This document shows, one piece after another, positions 35,646 through 46,188 of a stretch of 64,000 nucleotides of DNA. Within the stretch, counting starts at the first letter, position 1. Every line of letters begins with the position of its first letter. The DNA lies in the NCBI RefSeq assembly GCF_003171675.1, contig NZ_QFZQ01000001.1, positions 992,001-1,056,000 of the forward strand, given 5' to 3'. Below the pieces are notes generated by a model that saw only the letters and a program-made list of their open reading frames with translations, did not search any database and was not told where the DNA came from. This DNA is from Reichenbachiella versicolor. GTDB taxonomy: Bacteria > Bacteroidota > Bacteroidia > Cytophagales > Cyclobacteriaceae. A program made the position numbers and the translations under genes.

Positions 35646-36116
35646 ATGGATAAAATAGATTCACTCAATCAAGTAGCCGAATTTCATAAAACTTTTAAAC
35701 ACCCAATCGTATCTTCTCCGGCTATTCCTGATCAAAAGAGATGTGATTTAAGAGTGGAATTGATTTCGGAAGAGCTTAAGGAGCTACAAGAGGCTATCAA
35801 AGACAAGGACATAGTAGAAATAGCAGATGCACTTTGTGATATTCAATATGTATTATCGGGAGCGGTATTAGAGTTCGGATTGGGAGACAAGTTTGTAGAA
35901 CTATTCAATGAGGTCCAAAGATCTAATATGTCCAAAGCTTGTAAGACTATGGCTGAAGCGGAGGCTACTGTCAAGCATTATAAGGAAAATAAGAATACTG
36001 AAAGCTATATAAAAGAAGAAGACGGCTTGTTCTTAGTTTACAGAAAAGAAGATGATAAAACGCTGAAATCAATTGAGTATTCTCCGGCTGATCTAAAGTC
36101 TATATTGAATAAGTGA
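35646..36116 (+). CDS. MazG-like nucleotide pyrophosphohydrolase
   Basis: A 156-residue all-alpha NTP pyrophosphohydrolase. The metal-binding helices show the E-E-x-x-E and E-x-x-D pattern: ELISEELKELQ followed by EIADALCDIQYVL. The N-terminal VAEFHKTFKHP and C-terminal DLKSILNK complete a form seen in Bacteroidota and phages, sometimes annotated as HAD-like or phosphoribosyl-ATP pyrophosphohydrolase. It probably removes pyrophosphate from non-canonical dNTPs. It is a single gene. Confidence 0.85.
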   Translation: MDKIDSLNQVAEFHKTFKHPIVSSPAIPDQKRCDLRVELISEELKELQEAIKDKDIVEIADALCDIQYVLSGAVLEFGLGDKFVELFNEVQRSNMSKACKTMAEAEATVKHYKENKNTESYIKEEDGLFLVYRKEDDKTLKSIEYSPADLKSILNK

Positions 36117-36268
36117 TTTTTAATTTAGAGTAGTTGAATCCATTTTTTGAAATCGCCTTATATTGTTTAGAGCACAGTCTTTTTGAAGAGAGAATTCGGT
36201 GATGGGTTAGAGATGAAGATGTATTTATATATCTAGTGTTTGAGGAATCATTCAATAAGATTCATGCG

Positions 36269-36721
36269 ATGAAGGTAGATAACTTAGAACAGGGTTATTT
36301 TGGAATAGGAATTCAAAATGGTAAAACGCCTGAAAACTTGGGTGTACTTTGGAGATCTGCTCAAAATATGGGTGCTAGTTTCATTTTTACAATTGGTAAA
36401 CGGTATGCTAAGCAAGCATGTGATACCCATAAAGCTACTGGTGCTATGCCTTATTTTCACTATGAGAACTTTGATGAGTTTTATAAAATGCTTCCAAAAG
36501 GAGCAATGTTAGTAGGAGTGGAGCTGGACGATCGATCGGTTGCTCTAGAGACTTTTGTACATCCTAAAAATTGTGTTTACCTCTTAGGAGCTGAAGATCA
36601 TGGATTACCCAAAGTGGCAATTGAAAAATCTCATCATTTAATCAAATTTAATACTACACTTAGTGTGAATGTTGCTGTAGCTGGAAGTATTGTTATGTAT
36701 GACAGAAATGCCAAAAGCTGA
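36269..36721 (+). CDS. TrmH/SpoU family RNA methyltransferase
   Basis: A 150-residue SPOUT methyltransferase. The order GYFGIGIQNGKTPENLGVL, then FIFTIGKRY, then the knotted SAM site YLLGAEDHGLPK and NVAVAGSIVMYDR is that of the TrmH/TrmL group, which 2'-O-methylates tRNA or rRNA ribose. The frame is open to a GTG at 36236; I prefer the ATG at 36269 because homologues begin near MKVDNLEQGYFG. Confidence 0.88.
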   Translation: MKVDNLEQGYFGIGIQNGKTPENLGVLWRSAQNMGASFIFTIGKRYAKQACDTHKATGAMPYFHYENFDEFYKMLPKGAMLVGVELDDRSVALETFVHPKNCVYLLGAEDHGLPKVAIEKSHHLIKFNTTLSVNVAVAGSIVMYDRNAKS

Positions 36722-36765
36722 TATATCGTAACTGAGTGATTAAAAATCAGTAGGAAGGAAATAAG

Positions 36766-36800
36766 AAAGCCCCTTGAATGTCTGACATCCAAGGGGCTTT
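36766..36800. terminator. Bidirectional terminator
   Basis: An 11-bp perfect stem, AAAGCCCCTTG and CAAGGGGCTTT, with a 13-nt loop lies between the convergent SpoU methylase gene and ilvC. Confidence 0.85.
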
Positions 36801-36845
36801 GTATTTCTATAGGTTCAACTTTGCTTTAAAGTCGAAACGTGCATA

Positions 36846-38327
36846 TTACCCAAGAGCAATTTGCTTCATAGCAGTCATTGCGTCTCTTAATTCGCCACCT
36901 ACATACTCAATTTCGTGGTTTCTTAAGATAGTATTTACCTGAATCAATTGAACGTTATCAACACCATTGTCAATGCCATCATTGTAGTCTTTACCGATGA
37001 TGTTAGAAGAAACAGTCTTCATGAAATCAGCTAATAATGGCTTACAAGCATGATCGAATAAGTAACATCCATACTCGGCAGTATCAGAGATCACTCTGTT
37101 CATTTCATAAAGTTTCTTTCTAGCGATCGTGTTTGCGATCAATGGAGTTTCGTGAAGAGACTCATAGTATGCAGAAGGGCCTTGGATACCAGCGTCTACC
37201 ATAGTTTCGAAAGCTAATTCAACACCAGCTCTTACCATAGCTACCATTAAAAGACCTTTGTCATAGTACTCTTGCTCAGAGATTTCTACATCAGCATTCT
37301 CAGTTTTTTCGAAAGCAGTTTCAGCAGTAGCTTCTCTCCAAGTCAACAAGTTTTTGTCATCATTAGCCCAGTCTGCCATCATAGTAGAAGAGAACTCTCC
37401 TGACATGATATCGTCTTGGTGCTTTTGGAACAATGGTCTCATGATGTCTTTCAATTCCTCTGAGATTTCGAAACACTTAATCTTAGCAGGATTAGATAGT
37501 CTATCTAACATACCAGATACACCACCATGCTTCAATGACTCAGTGATTACTTCCCATCCGTTTTGAATAAATTTAGCTGCCCATCCAGCGTCTACGCCTT
37601 CTTCAACCATTTTGTCGAAACAAAGGATAGAACCAGTTTGCAACAATCCACAAAGAATAGTTTGCTCACCCATCAAATCAGACTTAACCTCTGCTACGAA
37701 AGAAGACTTCAATACACCAGCTCTGTCTCCACCTGTAGCTACTGCGTAAGCTTTTGCTTGAGCCCATCCTTTACCTTCTGGATCATTTTCAGGGTGAACA
37801 GCAATCAATGTAGGAACACCGAAACCTCTTTTATATTCTTCTCTTACTTCAGAACCTGGAGACTTAGGAGCAACCATGATTACCGTTAAGTCTTCTCTTA
37901 CTTGCATACCTTCCTCTACGATATTGAATCCGTGAGAGTATGAAAGAGTAGCGCCTTTCTTCATCAATGGCATTACAGTCTCTACTACATTGGTATGTTG
38001 CTTGTCTGGAGTCAAGTTGATTACTACGTCTGCAGAAGGGATTAATTCTTCGTAAGTACCTACAGTAAAACCAGCTTCAGTAGTATTGACGAAAGAAGCT
38101 CTCTTCTGATCGATGGCTACTTGTCTCAAAGCATAAGAGATATCCAATCCAGAATCTCTCATATTCAATCCTTGATTCAATCCTTGTGCACCAGCACCTA
38201 CAATAACAATTTTAAGACCTTTCAAAGCCTCTACACCTTCACTGAACTCAGAATTGTCCATGAACTCGGCTACACTCAATTGGTTCAATTGCTCTCTAAG
38301 AGGCAATGTGTTGAAGTAATTTCCCAT
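36846..38327 (-). CDS. ilvC: Ketol-acid reductoisomerase, class II (long form)
   Basis: A 493-residue NADPH-dependent enzyme of valine/isoleucine synthesis. The Rossmann motif is [15 protein letters not shown], followed by YALRQ; the class II double knotted domain is seen in the duplicated metal-binding segments ([14 protein letters not shown] and the later [11 protein letters not shown]). The length matches the 490-residue E. coli-type enzyme and not the 330-residue short form. It stands alone, without other ilv genes. Confidence 0.96.
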   Translation of the reverse strand: MGNYFNTLPLREQLNQLSVAEFMDNSEFSEGVEALKGLKIVIVGAGAQGLNQGLNMRDSGLDISYALRQVAIDQKRASFVNTTEAGFTVGTYEELIPSADVVINLTPDKQHTNVVETVMPLMKKGATLSYSHGFNIVEEGMQVREDLTVIMVAPKSPGSEVREEYKRGFGVPTLIAVHPENDPEGKGWAQAKAYAVATGGDRAGVLKSSFVAEVKSDLMGEQTILCGLLQTGSILCFDKMVEEGVDAGWAAKFIQNGWEVITESLKHGGVSGMLDRLSNPAKIKCFEISEELKDIMRPLFQKHQDDIMSGEFSSTMMADWANDDKNLLTWREATAETAFEKTENADVEISEQEYYDKGLLMVAMVRAGVELAFETMVDAGIQGPSAYYESLHETPLIANTIARKKLYEMNRVISDTAEYGCYLFDHACKPLLADFMKTVSSNIIGKDYNDGIDNGVDNVQLIQVNTILRNHEIEYVGGELRDAMTAMKQIALG

Positions 38328-38429
38328 ATTTTTATTTAATAAGAATTAATGCTATTTCAATAATTGCTGCAAATGTGCAGAGATAGCATCAATATCCTAT
38401 GGTGCAAAAGGAAATTATTTAGGTACTTT

Positions 38430-39296
38430 TCAATGATTTTCACGATACTCAATCGGAGTAATACCTTCGGATCTTTTAAAGAATTTGGTGAAATACGATT
38501 GGTCTTTGAAGTTGAGATGAGAAGAAATTTGTGTGACTGATAAATCAGAATATTTCAAAAGTCTCTTAATTTCAATGATTTGCTTTTGGCGAATCAGTTC
38601 TTTGGAGGTTTTAGAAGTTCTTTCTTTGACTAATTGTGTTAGATGGTTTTCACTTACCTTAAGAAGATCGGCATATTCTTTGATAGAAAGATTGTCTTGG
38701 TATTTTTCCTCTATCAGTTCTCTAAATCTCTTTACTAATACATGTCCTTTTTGTTTGACGCCGTCCCTGTGTTCTTTTGGATATAATCTTTCACAAGTTG
38801 TTAGAATTAGCTCCAATAGCGCGTGTGCAAAATCTTGACTATCTGATGCTTCGCGTTTTATTTCTTCACAACCTTTTTTAAACAAGCCTGTTAAAAACTC
38901 TTGATCAATAGGGGATAATACTCTTAATGGAGGGTTGTCCTGTTTTACATTAAAAAAGAAGGGATACTCTAAAAGTCTATTCTGGTTACTTTTATCCAAT
39001 AAGTAGAACTCTCCAGTAAACAGGAAGATATAACCTTTTACGTCTTCGGATAGCTCCAACTTATGAGCTTGTCCTGGGCTAAGAAAGAAAATAGAATAAG
39101 GCTCTATTTTGTAACTGTTGCTATCTATAATATGCTCACCAGAGCCCTGTGTTAGGTAAAGTACTTCAAAGAAATCATGGCAGTGTGGGTACTCAACTTC
39201 AAAGTGACGATTTGCGTCAAAAACTTCGATCGAGTAGGGACGAGGATTATCACTTTTGAATTGGTCAATACTGTAAGTAGGAATCCCCGTCTTCAT
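38430..39296 (-). CDS. AraC family transcriptional regulator with cupin sensor domain
   Basis: A 288-residue regulator: an N-terminal cupin (HCHDFFEVLYLTQGSGEHII, FFLSPGQAHKLEL) and a C-terminal double HTH (DNLSIKEYADLLKVSENHL, then VTQISSHLNFKDQSYFTKFFK). The ligand is unknown. It lies 20 bp after the DUF6261-like gene on the same strand and about 100 bp from the start of ilvC, which it precedes. Confidence 0.92.
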   Translation of the reverse strand: MKTGIPTYSIDQFKSDNPRPYSIEVFDANRHFEVEYPHCHDFFEVLYLTQGSGEHIIDSNSYKIEPYSIFFLSPGQAHKLELSEDVKGYIFLFTGEFYLLDKSNQNRLLEYPFFFNVKQDNPPLRVLSPIDQEFLTGLFKKGCEEIKREASDSQDFAHALLELILTTCERLYPKEHRDGVKQKGHVLVKRFRELIEEKYQDNLSIKEYADLLKVSENHLTQLVKERTSKTSKELIRQKQIIEIKRLLKYSDLSVTQISSHLNFKDQSYFTKFFKRSEGITPIEYRENH

Positions 39297-39316
39297 TTTA
39301 TCTGGTATAATTTTCT

Positions 39317-39997
39317 TTATACTGAAGTATTAAATTCAGCAATTGTCAAGTTTAGATCATCAACTGTCTTTTTAATTCCTTTAGGTCTATTGAAAGTCCA
39401 CAGAGAATTAATTGTGCTCACAAGGATTTTAAGTTCGTCTGTTAAGGATGCCTTTATGGCTTGATCTGTAGATGGTTCTGCATCTTTTTGATCTCTTAGA
39501 TGATCCTCCATGACTGTCTCAAAATCTTGATTCGATTTAATAAGTTCCTGTAACCAACTTGTAGCATGAATAATCCCTAGTTCATTCGTTAGAGGTTTAA
39601 GTTCTTCGAATAATTGGTTTAGAGCTATGGTTTCTTCATCATAGGGTAAAGAGGCCAAAAGTGTATTGTTCTTTTTGAAAACCTGCCAGAGTCTTTTACA
39701 AGCTTCCTGATAAGCAAGGTTGGTTTCTCTTCCCATACCAGCCTGAATATGATCCCTTAGTGATCTATAGCATACGTCTCTAAGGTCGTCAGCTTTACTG
39801 ATGTTTTTGGAAAGGTAAGTGTCAGCACCTGTATTGCCAGCTTCTCTTGCTTTTTCTATAGCCGTTTCTACTCTAGAAATACATCCTCCGATCATTAATT
39901 CATCAGGGTGTACGGCTTTTAGCAAACTGATTATTTCTTCGGAGAGGTTGACTAGGTTGCCCAGAGTGTAAGAAGCGTAAGGGATTCTATCAAGCAT
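39317..39997 (-). CDS. Uncharacterised all-helical protein (resembles DUF6261)
   Basis: A 226-residue soluble helical protein (MLDRIPYASYTLGNLVNLSEE). It reminds me of the DUF6261 proteins found almost only in Bacteroidota, whose function is unknown; I could not confirm that match. It has no signal peptide and no catalytic motif. It is upstream of, and probably co-transcribed with, the AraC-type regulator. Confidence 0.55.
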   Translation of the reverse strand: MLDRIPYASYTLGNLVNLSEEIISLLKAVHPDELMIGGCISRVETAIEKAREAGNTGADTYLSKNISKADDLRDVCYRSLRDHIQAGMGRETNLAYQEACKRLWQVFKKNNTLLASLPYDEETIALNQLFEELKPLTNELGIIHATSWLQELIKSNQDFETVMEDHLRDQKDAEPSTDQAIKASLTDELKILVSTINSLWTFNRPKGIKKTVDDLNLTIAEFNTSV

Positions 39998-40072
39998 AAT
40001 TTAGTAATATTTATATATAAGCGGATATCCAATTTATGGACTCTTAGGCATTCAACGGATGTATCTTCAAAA

Positions 40073-41311
40073 TTATTTTATATGATTTGAATCTTTCTCT
40101 CTATAATCATATGTATGAGCAGTTGATCCTTGGGGCGAGGGAGATAATTCTAAACCATGCGAGGGCTTAATTCCTTCTTCTAATCGATGAGAGACATAGA
40201 TGATAGTAGTGTGACTTTCTGATGCAATTTTATTGATTAGATGAGTCATTTTTAAAGCACTATTTTCATCAAGATCTACTGATGGTTCATCTAGGATCAG
40301 TAAAGGTGGGTGTTTTACCATAGCTCTTGTTATTAATACCATCCTTTGATGACGTAAGGAAAGTTTTATGAATTGCGTCTTTTCTAAATGTTCTAGTTCA
40401 ACATATCTTAACCAATCCTTTGCTAATTTTTTTCTATGGTCTCCAGGTTTTGTGTATAGTCCGATGGAATCATAAAATCCTGAGATGACCATTTCAAGTA
40501 CTGTTTGAGTTCTCCAAAAGCCAAATGTCATATTTGAGGTAAAATATCCTATCTTTCGTTTAATGTGCCAGATAGATTCACCACTTCCTTTTTGCATTCC
40601 AAATAGCCTTATGTCTTGTCCATAGGCTTTATGGTTATCACCGGTGATCATTGTTAATAATGAAGTTTTGCCAGTACCATTTGGTCCATACAAATGCCAA
40701 AATTCACCAGTATTTATTGTCCAGTTTATGTTCTGAAGTATAGGTTTCTGCTTATAAGCTAGATTCACATTAGTGAATGAAACTAATTCACCATCGTATG
40801 TCTGACCTTTATTTGAGCTAGGAGGCAGTTGAGCGTGTTCTTTTTCAATTTTATTTTCAAGGACACTATTTATAGTGTTATTTGAATACCGTTCTGTAGA
40901 ATGTATAAATGCTAGATTGTCTCTTTGTCTTGTATAGATGTTAATGATTAGGATTTTATTAGAAAGGGTTTCTATTTTATTGGTGTATGACAAAATAGAC
41001 GATTGGTCTAGATGCTCCATAAAATGATCCAGAATTAAAATATCTGGACATTTCTCAACTGACGATTCAAACAAAGCTTTCATGCGCTCTCCAGATGACA
41101 TAGACTCTAAACTCTGTCCATATTTACTCAAATAGAAATTGAAGTCATGAATTTGTTCTTCTAAAATCTGTTTTTTAATGGTCTTTACAGAAATAATTTT
41201 AACCTGTTTGTTATCAAGTCTGTCGGCTAAATTATTGATTATTAGATTTCTGTCTTCTGGATTAACTATGTGAATGTTGAGACTTTCAACAATGTTAAGA
41301 GGTTTATTCAA
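40073..41311 (-). CDS. ModF-like tandem ATP-binding protein with degenerate first domain
   Basis: A 412-residue soluble protein with two ABC nucleotide-binding halves. The first (to about residue 165) has a signature-like MSSGERMK and a Walker B-like DILILDHFMEHLD but no Walker A. The second has Walker A GPNGTGKTS near residue 210, Walker B LLILDEPSVDLDE and the switch His in YVSHRLEEG; its signature reads LSLRHQR where LSGGQ is expected. The general order recalls ModF (PhrA), a two-domain ATPase without a membrane partner. No permease is nearby. Function is unknown. It starts at ATG 41311, 150 bp from the divergent thioredoxin-like gene. Confidence 0.75.
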   Translation of the reverse strand: MNKPLNIVESLNIHIVNPEDRNLIINNLADRLDNKQVKIISVKTIKKQILEEQIHDFNFYLSKYGQSLESMSSGERMKALFESSVEKCPDILILDHFMEHLDQSSILSYTNKIETLSNKILIINIYTRQRDNLAFIHSTERYSNNTINSVLENKIEKEHAQLPPSSNKGQTYDGELVSFTNVNLAYKQKPILQNINWTINTGEFWHLYGPNGTGKTSLLTMITGDNHKAYGQDIRLFGMQKGSGESIWHIKRKIGYFTSNMTFGFWRTQTVLEMVISGFYDSIGLYTKPGDHRKKLAKDWLRYVELEHLEKTQFIKLSLRHQRMVLITRAMVKHPPLLILDEPSVDLDENSALKMTHLINKIASESHTTIIYVSHRLEEGIKPSHGLELSPSPQGSTAHTYDYREKDSNHIK

Positions 41312-41460
41312 TTTCTGTGTCTTAGATTGCTTTCAATTTAGAGACAATAATATGAACTTTGTCTTTAGTAATTCACATCCTGTACCCCAGAAGAACAAGT
41401 CTTCGACCACCAACCATAAAATGACCTTTTTATCTTATATGTTGAAATTAAATTGTATAC

Positions 41461-42027
41461 ATGAAAAAAAGTGTGTCGGTACTTTTTATGTCCGGATTAC
41501 TTTGTTTAATGATTTTTATACTGTGGAAAAGTGAGTACAGAAATTTGAAAAATTCATTAAATCATTCAATTCCTTCTAACTATAGCTCTCTAATGATAAA
41601 TCAATTGATTGGAGATATGCATAGACCAATCTTAATACATTTCTTTGATAACAGTTGTCAGTTTTCAAGAGCCAATATGAAACACCTTGTTAGTGTATCA
41701 AATCAGCTTTCTGGTAATGTCATCGCAGTAGTAAAAGGGATAAAGCGTATAGAAATAAATCGTCTGAGAGAAGAAACTGGGTTTATAATATTGGAAGATA
41801 ATTCGGGTGAAATATTTAAGGACTTTAATATTACATCTACTCCTGTGGCTACGGTGTGGAATGAAGAAAAGAATCTAGTATTTTCAGGGAATTATACCAA
41901 TGGCATTACCATGTGCGGAGCTGCAGATATCATGTATTCAAATCCGATTTTAGCTTTGAAGGCTCAACAAAAAAAGAGTTTAATACCATACTTGGTTAAA
42001 GCACCAGGGTATGCGTGTGAAATTTAA
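41461..42027 (+). CDS. Membrane-anchored thioredoxin-like protein
   Basis: A 188-residue protein with an N-terminal hydrophobic span ([16 protein letters not shown]) and a thioredoxin-like fold: [16 protein letters not shown] in place of the usual CxxC, with one Cys, and a later [12 protein letters not shown] that supplies the cis-Pro segment. This resembles DUF6436-type proteins. The single active-site Cys suggests a non-classical redox or binding role. It ends 11 bp before the chemoreceptor gene. Confidence 0.7.
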   Translation: MKKSVSVLFMSGLLCLMIFILWKSEYRNLKNSLNHSIPSNYSSLMINQLIGDMHRPILIHFFDNSCQFSRANMKHLVSVSNQLSGNVIAVVKGIKRIEINRLREETGFIILEDNSGEIFKDFNITSTPVATVWNEEKNLVFSGNYTNGITMCGAADIMYSNPILALKAQQKKSLIPYLVKAPGYACEI

Positions 42028-42038
42028 AATTACCAATC

Positions 42039-43976
42039 ATGAACATAGAAATAACAGAAGAATTAGATGGAATTCGAAAGAAAAATGAAATAGTTATAAC
42101 GTACCTGATGGTCTGCTTTTTCATTTTTGGTGTAGGAATATCCTTTCATTATGATACTTTTTTATTGGGGTTTGGGCTTGGAGGAATAAATCTTGTATTC
42201 TTCATGACAGCTCGATTTGTTTTTCCGGGTCAGTTAATTTCCAGAATTGCAGCCTCGATATCGATGGCTGTATATATGTTACAATATGTAGCCCAAATGC
42301 ATGGAATGTATGAAATGCACTTTTGGTTTTTCATTATGCCTGTAGTGCTGATTTTTTATATGGATTGGAGAGTATTTGTGCCATTGGTGTTAATTGTAAC
42401 AATACATCATACATATTTCTTCGTTGCTTTTTTACAAGGCAGCGATACCTTTCAGCAGTATTTTCTCAATTTAAGTAGCCTTAACTGGAGTATTTATTTA
42501 TACCACATGGGGATGGCAATTGTTGGACAGTTGGCAGCTATATGGGCAGCATATAAATTGAAGAATGAAACTGTAAATAATCTTCTTTCAGGAAAACAAG
42601 TTAAAAATCAGCTGATAGAACTGAAAAGGTTGACATTGGAGGCAAAGAAAGTTTCGAATGAACTGACCTTTGTAAATAATGAAGGTGAGCAAGATACCGA
42701 TGAGGATCAATCAATCGAAGATATACTTTCATCTATGGGTAATGATTTTTCTAATGGTATCAATACTTTAATTAATGAAACCAATACAGTAGTAGATGAG
42801 GCTGGAAGGAATGGAAAACTTTCTGCCAGAATGTCTGTAGATGGTAAAACAGGAGCGTGGGTTGATATGGCGTACTCGATTAATGATTTACTAGACTCAG
42901 TATCAAAGCCAATAGTTGAGTTGAATACTATAGCGAATGAAATGTCTAACGGAAACCTCACGAAACGGTTTGATGTCAATTTAGCGAAGGGAGATGTGAA
43001 TGAATTAATTATGAATTTCAATAAATCGATGGATCAACTTGTGGGTTTATTGAAAGTAGTAACTGATAATGTCAGTGAGCTGAAATCTGAGTCTGAAGAA
43101 ATGAGTAGTTCTGGATTAGAAATGACTAATGCCACCACTGAAATAGTTTCGGCTATGACCGAAATCAGTACTGGAGCACAAAGACAGGTGAATAGCATTG
43201 AGGGGGTTTCTGAGACTTTAGAGTCAGTTCTAAGAGCTGCGAAATCTATGGAAGAAAAAGCTTCGACTGTGTTGGGTTCAGTATCGGATGGATTGTCAAA
43301 CAGTGAAAAGGGACAAGTGATAGTTGGAAATGTGGTTTCGGACATGAAAAGTATATCTTCATATGCAGCTGAAACTAATAACTCAATTCAAGTGCTTAAT
43401 GAACGATCGAATGAAATTTCAAGGGTACTTGGAGTAATTACAGAAATATCTTCTCAAACAAACTTATTGGCCTTAAATGCTGCAATAGAGGCGGCTCAAG
43501 CTGGTGATGCTGGTAGAGGTTTTGCTGTTGTAGCTGAAGAGATTAGAAAACTTGCTGAAGATTCTAGAAACTCTGCTAAAGAGATCGAGAAATTAGTAGA
43601 AGATGTAAAACTTGATACGGCAAATGCTACTAAAGTAATGGAGACAATGTCTGAGAGTGTTCAAAGTGGAGTGAAGTCTTCGCAGGAAAGCGCTACGGTT
43701 TTTGAATCTATTTATAAAAGTTCGACTTCCTCATATGAACTAACTGAGCAGATTATGAATCAAACTAAATCTCAAACGGAGAGTGTATCCACTGTCGTTA
43801 ACAATGTGGAGTCTGTAGTAGTAATAGCAGAGGAAACAGCCGCAGGGTCTGAAGAAGTAAGTGCATCGGCTACAGAATTGTCTTCGGGTATGAAAACTTA
43901 CACTGATAAATCTTCAAGATTCAACCAAATGGCAACTGATATTACTTCAAAAATGAAACAATTCAGATTAGGTTAA
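42039..43976 (+). CDS. Methyl-accepting chemotaxis-type transducer with polytopic N-terminus
   Basis: A 645-residue receptor. The N-terminal 200 residues carry about six hydrophobic spans with no large periplasmic domain. Tandem HAMP-like helices follow ([20 protein letters not shown]), then a classic cytoplasmic coiled coil whose hairpin tip is [19 protein letters not shown] with [15 protein letters not shown]. That tip binds CheA/CheW. No che genes lie in the window. It follows the thioredoxin-like gene by 11 bp, so co-expression is likely. In non-flagellated relatives such receptors are thought to act on gliding or other outputs. Confidence 0.88.
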   Translation: MNIEITEELDGIRKKNEIVITYLMVCFFIFGVGISFHYDTFLLGFGLGGINLVFFMTARFVFPGQLISRIAASISMAVYMLQYVAQMHGMYEMHFWFFIMPVVLIFYMDWRVFVPLVLIVTIHHTYFFVAFLQGSDTFQQYFLNLSSLNWSIYLYHMGMAIVGQLAAIWAAYKLKNETVNNLLSGKQVKNQLIELKRLTLEAKKVSNELTFVNNEGEQDTDEDQSIEDILSSMGNDFSNGINTLINETNTVVDEAGRNGKLSARMSVDGKTGAWVDMAYSINDLLDSVSKPIVELNTIANEMSNGNLTKRFDVNLAKGDVNELIMNFNKSMDQLVGLLKVVTDNVSELKSESEEMSSSGLEMTNATTEIVSAMTEISTGAQRQVNSIEGVSETLESVLRAAKSMEEKASTVLGSVSDGLSNSEKGQVIVGNVVSDMKSISSYAAETNNSIQVLNERSNEISRVLGVITEISSQTNLLALNAAIEAAQAGDAGRGFAVVAEEIRKLAEDSRNSAKEIEKLVEDVKLDTANATKVMETMSESVQSGVKSSQESATVFESIYKSSTSSYELTEQIMNQTKSQTESVSTVVNNVESVVVIAEETAAGSEEVSASATELSSGMKTYTDKSSRFNQMATDITSKMKQFRLG

Positions 43977-43985
43977 GTTTTAACC

Positions 43986-44034
43986 AAAAAAGCACTGAGA
44001 AGACTGATTTTGATTCTTGTCTCAGTGCTTTTTT
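43986..44034. terminator. Bidirectional terminator
   Basis: A 15-bp perfect stem, A5 plus GCACTGAGA and its complement TCTCAGTGC plus T6, with a 19-nt loop, lies between the convergent receptor and nuclease genes. Confidence 0.9.
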
Positions 44035-44058
44035 ATTCTTTTATACTACGATCGATTA

Positions 44059-45087
44059 CTACCAAGCGCTGTAGCTATACTTGCTTTCAATTTTCTTTTC
44101 TAAGTCATCCGGCATAGTTGGGAAAAAATCCAGTTTAGTTACTTTTTCTACTTCGTCTATGCTAGTTGCAAAAGAGCTAAGCGTTGATGATGTCTTTTTA
44201 TTAGGTAATATGAACCCAATTCCTTTCACATTATTACCTTCCAATTCTAAAATGACTTTGTAGTATTTTGAAGGAACAGCTACTTTATTACTACCTATTT
44301 TTTTAGACCTGCCGGTATATACAGGTCCTGTCACTACAAATATTTCACCATTATCATTGGCCATTTTTCTAACTTTTTCTTCTAATTGTTTCCAGATACC
44401 TCTATTGAATCCTGGTTCTTGCGGACTCATATTGCTCATATAAAATGAATCATCAAGTCCTTCTTTCGTCCAGGTAAAATCTGCAGCAGGAGCGAGGTGA
44501 CCTCTATCATAACCTGACCCCTTATAATCTGCAATTGTGGCAGACTTAGAACTGACTAAAGGGTCTTCTCTGAAGTTATCTTTTCTATTGTAACGCGAAC
44601 TATTTAGATTGTTTCGAGTAAGCTTATAAGCTACCCAATCAGCTTGCTCCGTTTTTTCATTGTAGCTCAGAGTGAAAAAGTCATGCTCAATGATCTGATC
44701 ATCGTTAGTGTAAGCAGGCCATGCAAAGTCAAAGCTGGAAGAGAAATAGTACTTGTTTTCGCTTGTATATGATGGTAGATTTTTGTTTGTAGAATTTTCT
44801 TCTTTTTTACCATCATAGCTAGATGAGGTAGTTTTCTTTTTTGTTGGAGTAGATGTTTTTGTATAAGATTCTGTTTTAGAAGGTTTCTTTTCTTCTTTTT
44901 TTTCAATGTTAGATTTGGGGGTGGGCGATGGTTTTGTGTATGATTCTGCACTTTCAGTTAATGACTTTGTTATCGTTCCTATCTCACCGCCATTTTGTTT
45001 GTATCCATAGTATATTCCAGCGCCTACTATTAGTAGAATCAAAATTCCAACTAATCCACTTCCTGAACTTGAATCGCTTTTTGCCAT
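44059..45087 (-). CDS. Membrane-anchored DNA/RNA non-specific endonuclease (NUC1 type)
   Basis: A 342-residue protein: a short N-terminal span (GLVGILILLIVGAGIYYG), a long low-complexity Ser/Lys/Thr linker (about residues 45-108) and a beta-beta-alpha-Me nuclease domain with the catalytic DRGH motif (YDRGHLAPAADF), then NMSPQEPGFNRGIW with the metal-binding Asn. It cuts single- and double-stranded nucleic acid, probably outside the membrane. Its ATG directly abuts the TAA of the dehydrogenase gene, so they are translationally coupled. Confidence 0.9.
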   Translation of the reverse strand: MAKSDSSSGSGLVGILILLIVGAGIYYGYKQNGGEIGTITKSLTESAESYTKPSPTPKSNIEKKEEKKPSKTESYTKTSTPTKKKTTSSSYDGKKEENSTNKNLPSYTSENKYYFSSSFDFAWPAYTNDDQIIEHDFFTLSYNEKTEQADWVAYKLTRNNLNSSRYNRKDNFREDPLVSSKSATIADYKGSGYDRGHLAPAADFTWTKEGLDDSFYMSNMSPQEPGFNRGIWKQLEEKVRKMANDNGEIFVVTGPVYTGRSKKIGSNKVAVPSKYYKVILELEGNNVKGIGFILPNKKTSSTLSSFATSIDEVEKVTKLDFFPTMPDDLEKKIESKYSYSAW

Positions 45088-45978
45088 TTACTTTTTAAAT
45101 CTATCTGCTACTATTAATTCTTTACTTCCGCTAACGTATCTATAAAATCCTTGTCCTGTTTTTCTACCCAACTTACCAGCCTCTACCATATTTATAAGTA
45201 GTGGGCAAGGTGCATACTTTGGGTTTTTAAAGCCATCGAACATCACATTAAGAATCGCCAAACATACATCTAAACCGATGAAATCTGCTAATTGTAAAGG
45301 CCCCATTTGATGTGCCATTCCAAGTTTCATTACTGTGTCAATTTCTTCTACACCTGCGACACCTTCAAACAATGAAAAAATAGATTCATTGATCATAGGC
45401 ATAAGTATCCTATTGGCCACAAATCCTGGGTAGTCATTTACTACGACTGGAGTTTTTCCAAGTTTCTTAGATACATCTATAATGTTTTCGGTTGTCTCAT
45501 CACTAGTTTCATACCCCTTGATGATTTCTATTAGTTGCATGACCGGAACAGGATTCATGAAATGCATACCAATGACTTTGTCCATTTTTGTAGTGCTAGC
45601 GGCAATTTTGGTCAATGAAATAGAAGATGTGTTTGATGCCAGTATACAGTTGTTATTTGTAAGCTTATCTAGTTGCTTAAATAAGTCAAGTTTAATTTGT
45701 GGATTTTCGGTTACAGTCTCTACTACCAAGTCTGCATGTTCAACACCTAAACGGATATTGGTATTAGTAGATAAATTTGAAAGAGTACTTTGCTTCGTTT
45801 CTAGTGTGATTTTTTCTTTTTTAATTAATCTATCAAGATTGGTATTGATAGTTTGTTCTGCTTTTTGCAGCGCAGCGCTAGAGGTATCTATTAATTGAAC
45901 TTGAAAACCTTTTTGAGCAAATACATGTGCGATTCCATTGCCCATTGTTCCAGCTCCTACGACCGAAATATTCTTCAT
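45088..45978 (-). CDS. 3-hydroxybutyryl-CoA dehydrogenase
   Basis: A 296-residue NAD(P)-dependent enzyme: Rossmann motif VVGAGTMGNGIA at the N-terminus, catalytic His in IGMHFMNPVPVMQLIE, and the C-terminal dimer region with NRILMPMINES and GRKTGQGFYRY. It oxidises L-3-hydroxyacyl-CoA in butyrate or fatty-acid routes. The frame is open to a GTG at 46014, but the ATG at 45978 (MKNISVVGAG) gives the normal N-terminus. Confidence 0.93.
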   Translation of the reverse strand: MKNISVVGAGTMGNGIAHVFAQKGFQVQLIDTSSAALQKAEQTINTNLDRLIKKEKITLETKQSTLSNLSTNTNIRLGVEHADLVVETVTENPQIKLDLFKQLDKLTNNNCILASNTSSISLTKIAASTTKMDKVIGMHFMNPVPVMQLIEIIKGYETSDETTENIIDVSKKLGKTPVVVNDYPGFVANRILMPMINESIFSLFEGVAGVEEIDTVMKLGMAHQMGPLQLADFIGLDVCLAILNVMFDGFKNPKYAPCPLLINMVEAGKLGRKTGQGFYRYVSGSKELIVADRFKK

Positions 45979-46188
45979 GATTTTTAGGGTTGATTTAGGC
46001 TTCAATTTTAGCACATAATAAAGACTAGTCCGAATAATTTAATATCGATATTCACTGTAATCGGTCTTAAAATTACTTGCCTTCATCAATGAATTTTTGG
46101 AGTACGAGTAGTGAGGTTTAAGTTAGTTTTATTCTGTTTTAAGCTTTAAAAAGTTAAAAATGTAGGTTCATCGATTGGTGACCTTTTT

